Shown: piece by piece, positions 24,564-31,628 of the stretch | Layout of the letters: every line of letters begins with the position of its first letter | Position numbering within the stretch: position 1 is the stretch's first letter | Assembly (NCBI GenBank): GCA_902624765.1 | Contig: CACNYO010000009.1 | Location: 1 to 38,320 of the forward strand | Origin: an uncultured SAR86 cluster bacterium | GTDB taxonomy: Bacteria > Pseudomonadota > Gammaproteobacteria > Magnimaribacterales > AG-339-G14 | DNA: 38,320 nucleotides | Reading direction: 5' to 3' | Program-made: the position numbers and the translations under genes | The notes under the pieces: model-generated | Told to the model about the DNA's origin: nothing | Databases searched by the model: none | What the model saw: the letters and a program-made list of their open reading frames with translations, nothing else

Positions 24564-25793
24564 TTAGGCAGATTGAAATTTAGTGATTCTCAAAGGCAAA
24601 GCAATTGCTAAATAAAGAAGACAAATAAGAGCATGTATTCCTGATACTTGTACCGATAGAAGACTTAATTCATTCACGCCGAAGAAAATAAGAATAATAA
24701 ATGATATTGATCTGATTGATTCCATCCACAAAGCAGATTGCTTTCCCTCTAGAAACATCAGAGTAAAAGTAATAAAAAGTACCGCGTTACTAATAAGTAT
24801 CAAAGATTGAAAATAAGTCTGTTGATCTAAGCCAGAAACGATGAAATTTGGAATAATTATTAGGCTAAAAATCTGAAAAAATGCATAAATTTTCTGTAGA
24901 ACATCTATTTTTGGATCGTATTTAACAAAAGATGATAAGTCATTTCTTTGAACTGGAAATCTTTTAGAAACATCATCTGGCCTCCATCTGGCATCTGAAA
25001 ACCAAACCTTAAATTTATCTCTCCAACTTTTGGTTGCAAAAGAATCTCTTAACATCATCCAATACACATCCACATTAGCCTTGATTGGGTTCCAGCTATT
25101 TAAAGGTTTAACAGTTCCATAAATTGGCTTCACTTCATCTTTTTCCTCGATGAAAGTACCAAATATAATATCCCAAAATATAAATACTCCTCCATAATTA
25201 GCATCGATATACTCCTCATTCTGAGCATGATGCACTCTATGATTTGAAGGAGTTACTAATATGTACTCGAATATACCAATGGTTTTGACGTGCTCAGTAT
25301 GAACCCAAAATTGATAGATAAGATTCAGAGATCCTACTGTGATAAAAACCTCAGGAGGAATACCAAGAATAAAAAGAGGTATATAAAAGATCCAACTCCA
25401 CAGGAAACCTGAACTGGTTTGTCTCAGGGCTGTAGATAAATTGAATTCTTCCCCATGATGATGAACTACATGACTTGCCCAAAAAACTTTTACCTCATGA
25501 TGCATTCTATGGAACCAGTAATAGCAAAGGTCATAAAGAATAAAGGCTGTAACCCATACTATCCATGAAGAGCTAGATAATAAGGACAAGCTAAAATAGT
25601 CTGCAATGAAAGCAAACACAGCTCCTTGAAATCCCAGTTTTAAAATTGGAATGTATTGACTTATTGAACCTAGCGATAGACTAGTTAAAGTATCCGAGAC
25701 TCGGTAGTTATTTTTTTTTACAAGAAATCCATAACCTAATTCAAGAAGTATCAGGAGAAGGAAGAAAGGGACAGCATAAGCGACATAATCCAT
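24564..25793 (-). CDS. Sterol desaturase / fatty acid hydroxylase superfamily protein
   Basis: The 409-aa membrane di-iron enzyme has the histidine clusters HRMHH (95-99), HVVHHHGEEFNLSTALRQ (108-125) and HRVHHAQNEEY, followed by GGVFIFWDIIFGTF. The set and spacing match the superfamily branch that includes alkylglycerol monooxygenase (TMEM195-like) and bacterial proteins of about 400 aa, where an extra C-terminal membrane part follows the catalytic core. It would hydroxylate or desaturate a lipid with O2. Several helices surround the core and more lie at the C-terminus (about 310-400). It is divergent from the small membrane protein and desaturase genes across 92 nt, which suggests shared regulation. 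Confidence 0.88.
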   Translation of the reverse strand: MDYVAYAVPFFLLLILLELGYGFLVKKNNYRVSDTLTSLSLGSISQYIPILKLGFQGAVFAFIADYFSLSLLSSSSWIVWVTAFILYDLCYYWFHRMHHEVKVFWASHVVHHHGEEFNLSTALRQTSSGFLWSWIFYIPLFILGIPPEVFITVGSLNLIYQFWVHTEHVKTIGIFEYILVTPSNHRVHHAQNEEYIDANYGGVFIFWDIIFGTFIEEKDEVKPIYGTVKPLNSWNPIKANVDVYWMMLRDSFATKSWRDKFKVWFSDARWRPDDVSKRFPVQRNDLSSFVKYDPKIDVLQKIYAFFQIFSLIIIPNFIVSGLDQQTYFQSLILISNAVLFITFTLMFLEGKQSALWMESIRSISFIILIFFGVNELSLLSVQVSGIHALICLLYLAIALPLRITKFQSA

Positions 25794-25885
25794 ATGTGGA
25801 TTATATTCTCTATCAAAAATGATCCAAGCTGATTTGTATCTTAAATATATATTTATTTAAATTCTATAAGTAAAATAAAGTTGAT

Positions 25886-26083
25886 ATGGACGAAAAACTT
25901 CTAAAACTAGAGCAGTGGTTTATTGTTCTCTTTGCATTTGTTTTTTTCGGCAGCATTTTTAATGCAGGCGTTATTTACCTTTTTGAGCCAAAAAATGAAT
26001 TTTTCTTCACTATCATGAGTTATTTGGTCGGCTTTCTTTTTGGCTTAGTAGCTAAGAACAAAAAATGGGGTTGGATAGTATGA
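25886..26083 (+). CDS. Small two-helix membrane protein, unknown function
   Basis: The 65-aa protein has two strongly hydrophobic segments (about 11-32 and 39-55) joined by a short charged loop (FEPKNEFF) and ends with a basic-aromatic tail (KNKKWGWIV). I do not recognise a family. Its stop codon overlaps the ATG of the fatty-acid desaturase gene by 4 nt (ATGA), a coupling that supports it as a real gene. It could be an accessory or stabilising subunit of the desaturase, which is inference from position only. Confidence 0.65.
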   Translation: MDEKLLKLEQWFIVLFAFVFFGSIFNAGVIYLFEPKNEFFFTIMSYLVGFLFGLVAKNKKWGWIV

Positions 26084-26982
26084 TTAATAGCCAGACATAT
26101 AATTTTCACTCCTCGGATTTATCACATGAAAGAGAAAAAGAAATAGCTAGATCATTTATGGGAAGAATAGAGTGGGAAATGATTGTTATTGCTTTTACAC
26201 AATTTTTCGTATGGTGCCTTACCTGGTATTTAGTTGTTTCGTCAATCATTCCACTGTGGCTGGGATTTTTCATCTCTCTTATTTCTACTTCGTTTGCATA
26301 TTTACCATCTCATGCAGGCCAACACGGACACCTCTCAGGGAAATATAAAAATCTTGAATGGGTTAATTTTGTTGTAGGTCAAATTTCGCTGATTCCTCTT
26401 GCAAGATCTCATGAACTTCTAAAAGTTCTTCATATGAAACATCACGCACATACAAATGATCCTGAAAAGGATCCAGATTATTTTCATACCCACGTTGACT
26501 CATGGTTTGAAGCAGCTATGAGAATACATAATCAAGGATCAGACGAAAGGATTGAAAAGATGGTTAATGATTATTCAGATAAAGATCCTGAATTTAAAAA
26601 AAGCATAGATAGAGGATCTCAAGTTCAATTTTTTATTGTCTTAATGCAGATGGTTACGGCTTTCTTTTTTCCTTTGGAAACCCTTTTTTTATGGTGGCTT
26701 CCTTTAAAAATCACTACCTCTTATTTAGGTATAGTTTTCTCAAGAGAGCCTCATAGAGGACTAGGAATTGGAAGGCATAGTGATACAAGATTCTGGAGAA
26801 ACGGCATACCTAGGTTTTTAAATCACTCAATGCAAATTCACATAATGCATCATATGTACCCAAAAATTTGTCATCATGATGAACCCAAAGCAATAGAGGC
26901 CTTACGACCTTTTATGATTGCAAAAAATATGCCTGGTGCAGAAAATATCCCAGAAAAAATTTCGTTTAACTCATTAACTTAA
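26080..26982 (+). CDS. Fatty acid desaturase family protein
   Basis: The 300-aa integral membrane di-iron enzyme has three histidine boxes: HAGQHGH (78-84), HMKHHAHT (118-125) and HIMHHMYPKICHH near the C-terminus. Hydrophobic pairs flank boxes 1 and 3. These bind the di-iron centre of fatty-acyl or carotenoid desaturases/hydroxylases. HTNDPEKDPDYFHTHVD resembles the 'H..T...DPD' stretch of bacterial desaturases. Substrate and regiospecificity cannot be assigned. I choose ATG 26080, which couples to the upstream stop; ATG 26065 would add five residues. Confidence 0.87.
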   Translation: MINSQTYNFHSSDLSHEREKEIARSFMGRIEWEMIVIAFTQFFVWCLTWYLVVSSIIPLWLGFFISLISTSFAYLPSHAGQHGHLSGKYKNLEWVNFVVGQISLIPLARSHELLKVLHMKHHAHTNDPEKDPDYFHTHVDSWFEAAMRIHNQGSDERIEKMVNDYSDKDPEFKKSIDRGSQVQFFIVLMQMVTAFFFPLETLFLWWLPLKITTSYLGIVFSREPHRGLGIGRHSDTRFWRNGIPRFLNHSMQIHIMHHMYPKICHHDEPKAIEALRPFMIAKNMPGAENIPEKISFNSLT

Positions 26983-26989
26983 TAATCTT

Positions 26990-27571
26990 TTGGCTTATAC
27001 ATTAAAAATAGGTGAACAAGCTCCTGATTTCAATCTTCTAGGCACTGACAATGTGTTTCACGATCTATCAAGCTACAGCAAATATAAGTTGCTTATAATA
27101 TCTTTCACTTGTAATCATTGTCCTTATGTTATTGGATCAGACGAAACCACTCGAAAAACTGTTGAAAAGTATAATCGAGAGAGTATGAAGTTAATATGTA
27201 TCAATTCGAATAGCAAAAATACTTATGAGGCCGATAGTTTTGAAAATATGCAAATTCGAATGAAAGAGAATAAATTTCCCTGGGACTACCTTCACGATGA
27301 GTCTCAAGAAATCGCATCGACTTATGGTGCACTTAAAACTCCGCATTTTTTTGTTTTTGATTCAAATAGATTGTTGATTTATACAGGAAGAGGAATTGAT
27401 AATCCAAGAAACGGCGCCGAATCAAATATAAATGATTTGGAAAATGCAATCGATGATTATTTCAAAGGAAAAGTCATAGAAATACCAGTTACGAATCCAA
27501 TTGGATGCAACATTAAGTGGGATGGCAAAGATGCCCATTGGATGCCGCCTGCAGCTTGTGATTTAATATAA
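26990..27571 (+). CDS. Thioredoxin-fold redoxin (AhpC/TSA-like)
   Basis: The 193-aa protein begins AYTLKIGEQAPDFNLLGTD, typical of the AhpC/TSA redoxin domain, and has SFTCNHCPYVIGSD with C41-x2-C44 at the thioredoxin position. Later TPHFFVFD supplies the cis-proline. This matches the 'fTCNHCPyV' redoxins that are distinct from peroxiredoxins. No signal peptide is present, so it is probably cytoplasmic and its partner is unknown. The start is TTG at 26990, 7 nt after the desaturase stop; no ATG fits the family start. It likely belongs to the desaturase operon. Confidence 0.85.
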   Translation: MAYTLKIGEQAPDFNLLGTDNVFHDLSSYSKYKLLIISFTCNHCPYVIGSDETTRKTVEKYNRESMKLICINSNSKNTYEADSFENMQIRMKENKFPWDYLHDESQEIASTYGALKTPHFFVFDSNRLLIYTGRGIDNPRNGAESNINDLENAIDDYFKGKVIEIPVTNPIGCNIKWDGKDAHWMPPAACDLI

Positions 27572-27586
27572 TTTTCAGGAGGAAAA

Positions 27587-28261
27587 ATGAGTGAAACAGC
27601 AACCCTTACTCAAGAAGGAGACATTTCAACTATTACTTTGGATGATGGGAAGGTAAATGTCTTTTCGTTAGAAATGCTTGAATCTATTCAAAATTGTCTG
27701 GATCAAGTTTCTAAAGACAGTGGCGCATTAATTATAAGAGGAAGAGAAGGAATCTTTTCTGCAGGATTTGATCTCAAAACATTTCAAAGCGGAGATGCGG
27801 AAAAGGCTAAAAAAATGACTGCTTTAGGAATGAAAACCATGCAAGATTTGTATACTTTTCCTAGACCAGTAATTATGGCTATAACAGGTCACGCAATTGC
27901 TATGGGTATTTTTATTGTTTGTTGTGGGGACTATCGCATTGCTTTAGAAGGAGATTTCGTTGCTCAGGCAAACGAAGTTAGAAATAATATGGATATTCCT
28001 TCTCCAATTATGGAAGTTGCTGAAAGCAGAATCGATAAAAAGCATGTTTATTCTGTTCTCTATCATGCGGATCCTTATCCTTTTGATAAATGTATTGAAG
28101 CTGGACTTATAGATGAAATAGCATCTTCCTCAGACTTCGAAAAAAGGATTATGGAGAAAGCTAAAGACTTAGCTACTTTGGGACATCCTCATTATGCAAA
28201 AACTAAGCAAGCACATCAGAAACCACTCTTGGAAGCTATTTCTAGTGCGATGCCTGCTTAA
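27587..28261 (+). CDS. Crotonase / enoyl-CoA hydratase family protein
   Basis: The 224-aa protein belongs to the short crotonase-like group: STITLDDGKVNVFSLEMLES opening (cf. 'atitLdnGKvNa.s'), GREGIFSAGFDLKTF (first oxyanion-hole region, about 52-66) and ITGHAIAMGIFIVCCGDYRIA (second oxyanion region). QANEVRNNMDIPSP contributes one acidic active-site residue. The second catalytic glutamate of classical hydratases is not obvious, so hydratase, isomerase or hydrolase activity on a CoA thioester is all that can be said. A strong AGGAGG precedes the ATG by 6 nt. It is the last gene of the desaturase operon and converges on amt with 4 nt between stops. Confidence 0.88.
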   Translation: MSETATLTQEGDISTITLDDGKVNVFSLEMLESIQNCLDQVSKDSGALIIRGREGIFSAGFDLKTFQSGDAEKAKKMTALGMKTMQDLYTFPRPVIMAITGHAIAMGIFIVCCGDYRIALEGDFVAQANEVRNNMDIPSPIMEVAESRIDKKHVYSVLYHADPYPFDKCIEAGLIDEIASSSDFEKRIMEKAKDLATLGHPHYAKTKQAHQKPLLEAISSAMPA

Positions 28262-28265
28262 AATT

Positions 28266-29474
28266 TTATAGTTTGTATCCAGATTGACCGTGAGAGGAGA
28301 GGTCCAGACCTTCCTCAATTTGATCATCATCTACTCTTAAACCTAATGATGATCTCAAAACCAAGGCAAGTATTATTGTTACAACCGCAGTAAATAGTAG
28401 GACACTGATTGTTCCTGTTAATTGAACACTAAAAAAACTCATAATAGTTTGTCCTTCTGAGAGGCCTACTCCGCCAAAATCTGTGCCAATCAAGAAAGGT
28501 AATAAAAGTATTCCTAGAGTTCCTCCAAGACCATGAACTGCAAAAACATCAAGTGAGTCATCGATTTTGAGAGCATTTTTTACATATCCGACAGCAACAT
28601 AACAGAGGTAACCAGAAACAAAGCCAATGATTACTGCTCCTAAAGGCCCGACAAATCCTGAAGCTGGCGTGATTGACGCAAGCCCTGCAATGGATCCAGT
28701 AACAATTCCGACTAAACTTGGTTTTCCAAATTTAATCCATTCAATGAACATCCACACCAAAGAAGCTACAGAGGCTGAAATATGAGTCACAAGAATAGCC
28801 ATTCCAGCATCTTGATTTGCAGCAAGCGCACTACCTCCGTTAAAACCAAACCAGCCGACCCACAACATACAAGCTCCCATCATAGTCAATCCAGGATTAT
28901 GAGGCGGTTTAATTTGATTTGGGAAGCCTTCTCTTGGCCCCAAGAGGAAAGCCAAAATCAAAGCTGTTGTCCCAGCAGTCAAGTGAACCACAAGTCCCCC
29001 AGCAAAATCGAGAACTCCCATTTGAGCCAACCAACCTCCACCCCATATCCAGTGGGTTACCGGAGCATATACAAACAGAATCCATAAGAATGAGAAAGCT
29101 ATTACAAAACTAAACTTTATCCTTTCAGGGTAAGCTCCAACAATTAATGCCGGGGTGATTATTGCAAATGTCATTTGAAACATGAAAAATGCAGATTCAG
29201 GAATATCTCCAGAAAGACTATCTCTGGCCATGTTCATCAAGAACATTTGACTTAAATCCCCAAAATACGGGGAGCCTTCAGAAAAGGCAATGCTGTACGC
29301 CATGAATAACCACGCAAAAGAGGCTAAGCAAGCAATTGCAAAGCACTGCATTAAAACCGATAGAATATTTTGAGACCTTACAAGACCGCCATAAAATAGA
29401 GCTAGACCTGGCATCGTCATAAACAAGACTAGTGCTGTGGACGTTAAAATCCAAGCTGTATTTCCTGAATCCAT
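28266..29474 (-). CDS. amt: Ammonium transporter
   Basis: The 402-aa inner-membrane channel/transporter has about eleven helices. The key residues are D156 (LDFAGG), the pore histidine pair H164 (VVHLTAGTT) and H314 (FAVHGLGGTLG), and the conserved YPERIKF and LWVGWFGFNGGSA stretches. The cytoplasmic tail GLRVDDDQIEEGLDLSSHG matches that of Amt proteins regulated by PII (GlnK). No glnK is adjacent, which is unusual since amt often pairs with glnK. A GGGAGG-type ribosome binding site precedes the ATG. It is convergent with the crotonase gene, and its 5' leader contains a hairpin. Confidence 0.96.
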   Translation of the reverse strand: MDSGNTAWILTSTALVLFMTMPGLALFYGGLVRSQNILSVLMQCFAIACLASFAWLFMAYSIAFSEGSPYFGDLSQMFLMNMARDSLSGDIPESAFFMFQMTFAIITPALIVGAYPERIKFSFVIAFSFLWILFVYAPVTHWIWGGGWLAQMGVLDFAGGLVVHLTAGTTALILAFLLGPREGFPNQIKPPHNPGLTMMGACMLWVGWFGFNGGSALAANQDAGMAILVTHISASVASLVWMFIEWIKFGKPSLVGIVTGSIAGLASITPASGFVGPLGAVIIGFVSGYLCYVAVGYVKNALKIDDSLDVFAVHGLGGTLGILLLPFLIGTDFGGVGLSEGQTIMSFFSVQLTGTISVLLFTAVVTIILALVLRSSLGLRVDDDQIEEGLDLSSHGQSGYKL

Positions 29475-29530
29475 TGATTCCTCCCAATAAATTTAGAATT
29501 GAATTATATTAGAAATAAAATAGTGCAAAT

Positions 29531-29547
29531 TGCTCTAAAACAGAGCA
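29531..29547 (-). promoter_or_regulatory. Small hairpin upstream of amt
   Basis: TGCTCT (29531-29536) pairs with AGAGCA (29542-29547) around AAAAC, 57 nt upstream of the amt start. A TCTCCTTTT run follows on the plus strand. It may be a leader element of amt or a transcription stop between amt and the tRNA-Ala region; nothing in the sequence decides between these. Confidence 0.3.
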
Positions 29548-29608
29548 TCTCCTTTTAAATAAATTGTTAGACATTTCGTCTATCTTTCTCTAATCTACCC
29601 TTTCTTTT

Positions 29609-29684
29609 GGGGCCATAGCTCAGCTGGGAGAGCGCCTGCTTTGCACGCAGGAGGTCGGCGGTTCGATCCCGCCTGGCTCCACCA
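29609..29684 (+). tRNA. tRNA-Ala (TGC)
   Basis: The 76-nt cloverleaf has acceptor GGGGCCA pairing with TGGCTCC (one G-U), the D-arm ATAGCTCAGCTGGGAGAGC, and anticodon stem CCTGC/GCAGG with TGC at 29642-29644. The T-arm contains TTCGATC. CCA is encoded. An upstream TTAGAC-16-TCTAAT pair (29567-29572, 29589-29594) could be its promoter. It stands alone, not in an rRNA spacer. Confidence 0.97.
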
Positions 29685-29726
29685 AAAATACTTCAATTTT
29701 CCTTGTTACAGATACATAATAAGTCC

Positions 29727-31628
29727 ATGAGAGAGATGCACTTACATGATTTAGTTATTAGGAATGGCAACATTGTTGATGGTTCCGGAAAAAAACCTTT
29801 TCTAGGCGATATAGCAATTGATGATGGAAAAATTACCAAAGTCGGTGAAGTCATTAGCTCAGGTAAAAAAGAAATTGATGCTGATGGAAAACTTGTTGCA
29901 CCAGGATGGGTTGATATTCATACACATTACGATGGACAGGTTTGTTGGGATCCCTACTTAACTCCTTCAAGCTGGCATGGAGTAACCACTGTCGTTATGG
30001 GAAATTGTGGAGTTGGGTTTGCACCCGTGAAACCCGGAGATGAAAATTTCCTTATTCAACTCATGGAGGGCGTTGAGGACATCCCAGGTACTGCACTGCA
30101 TGAAGGCATTGATTGGGAATGGGAAACTTTTCCTGAATTTCTAAATGCAATAGAAAGAAAAGAATTTGTAATGGATTTAGGATTTATGATTGGACATGGA
30201 CCAGTTAGAAGCTATGTAATGGGCTATGACAGATGTCAAAACCAAGTTGATGCATCCAAAGAAGAAATCAATCAAATGTCAGAAATAGTAGAAAAAGCAA
30301 TCAATGCTGGTGCGTTAGGATTCAGTACATCTAGAACTATCTTACATAGGGACGTTCATGGTGTTTATGTGCCTGGCACAGAAGCAAGCTCAGAAGAAAT
30401 GAAGGAACTTGCTTTTGCAGTGGACCGCGCAGGTGAAGGCACTTTAGAAATTGTATCTGATTGGCTGGACCAAGAAATAGAAATGTCATGGATGAAAGAA
30501 TACGTTGAAAAGTCTGATTGCGGTTTAACTGTTCTTCAAACAAATGGCGACTCCGTTAAAACAATTCTTTACTGCGAAGAACAGTTTCTTAAAGGTAAAA
30601 ATGTTCGACCTCAGTTTCCAGGAAGAAATGTGGGACTTATGTTTGGCCTAGAAAGTTCTTTGCATCCATTTATAGGCCATCCTTCCTATAAAGAAATTTC
30701 TCATCTTCCCCTAAACGAGAGACTATCAATTATGAGGGATCCTGCTTTTAAGCAAAAAATTCTAAATGAGTCACCAAGCTTTAGAGAAGATTTACAAAAG
30801 GCTGCTAAAGAACAAAAATCCAATAAGACTAAAGAAGAAATTAAAGCTGAAGCAGAAATGGGTAAAAAACTAATCTCTAACTATGAAACTCAATTTATTT
30901 TAAGTGATCCGCCTAATTACGAACCAACAAGAGAAGATAGCATTGCTTATTTAGCTGAACAGAGAAACCAGTCAGAAGAAGAGGTTATTTACGACGAATT
31001 GATAAAAGATGACGGTAAAAGCTTGATTTACGCATGCTTCACTCCTTATGAAAATCATAAACTTAAGTTCGTTGAAACATTCTATAAACTTAAATCATCT
31101 GTAGCTGGCGGGAGTGATGGAGGTGCGCATTGCGGTCTTATCTGTGACGCGAGCATGCCCACAACAAATTTATCTCATTGGGCAAGAGATAGATCTGCAG
31201 GCAATAAAATTCCTTTAGAGCTCATCATCAGAAAGCAGACAAAAGATACTGCTGAAACTTATGGATTGTTTGATAGGGGAGAGATCAAGACAGGGATGAT
31301 TGCAGATATCAACATTATTGATTTTGAAAAATTAAATGTCTCTCTTCCAAAAATGATTTTTGATCTTCCTAAAGGTGGAAAAAGGCTTGTGCAGGAATCC
31401 TTTGGTTATTTAGCTACTATTAAAAGTGGTGAAGTCGTTTATGAGAATGGTCAAGCAACCGGAACTCTTCCAGGTCAAGTCATAAGAGGGAAGCAGACAT
31501 CAGAGGCCAAAGAGACTAAAGAAAAGATATCTTTGTATGATCGAACGGTTAGGTTATTTATTGTCAAATTGCTAAGACTTATTTGGGCTGCTAGAAACAA
31601 GCCTGTTAAAAGTACAGTTATCTCTTAG
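29727..31628 (+). CDS. D-aminoacylase-type amidohydrolase (N-acyl-D-amino-acid deacylase family)
   Basis: The protein of about 633 aa belongs to the COG3653-type amidohydrolases. It opens HDLVIRNGNIVDGSGKKPFLGDIAIDDGKI, has the metal site WVDIHTHYDGQ (H65, H67), GNCGVGFAPV, GALGFSTSRT, and a late GGSDGGAHCGLICDAS with the catalytic aspartate. These enzymes remove acyl groups from N-acyl-D-amino acids or hydrolyse related amides. The length exceeds typical D-aminoacylases (about 480-570 aa) because of inserts and a basic-hydrophobic C-terminal tail (about 603-633). The start could also be ATG 29736; a TTG at 29703 is less likely. It converges on the S46 peptidase with a 4-nt overlap, and the two may both serve peptide or amino acid turnover. 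Confidence 0.84.
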   Translation: MREMHLHDLVIRNGNIVDGSGKKPFLGDIAIDDGKITKVGEVISSGKKEIDADGKLVAPGWVDIHTHYDGQVCWDPYLTPSSWHGVTTVVMGNCGVGFAPVKPGDENFLIQLMEGVEDIPGTALHEGIDWEWETFPEFLNAIERKEFVMDLGFMIGHGPVRSYVMGYDRCQNQVDASKEEINQMSEIVEKAINAGALGFSTSRTILHRDVHGVYVPGTEASSEEMKELAFAVDRAGEGTLEIVSDWLDQEIEMSWMKEYVEKSDCGLTVLQTNGDSVKTILYCEEQFLKGKNVRPQFPGRNVGLMFGLESSLHPFIGHPSYKEISHLPLNERLSIMRDPAFKQKILNESPSFREDLQKAAKEQKSNKTKEEIKAEAEMGKKLISNYETQFILSDPPNYEPTREDSIAYLAEQRNQSEEEVIYDELIKDDGKSLIYACFTPYENHKLKFVETFYKLKSSVAGGSDGGAHCGLICDASMPTTNLSHWARDRSAGNKIPLELIIRKQTKDTAETYGLFDRGEIKTGMIADINIIDFEKLNVSLPKMIFDLPKGGKRLVQESFGYLATIKSGEVVYENGQATGTLPGQVIRGKQTSEAKETKEKISLYDRTVRLFIVKLLRLIWAARNKPVKSTVIS

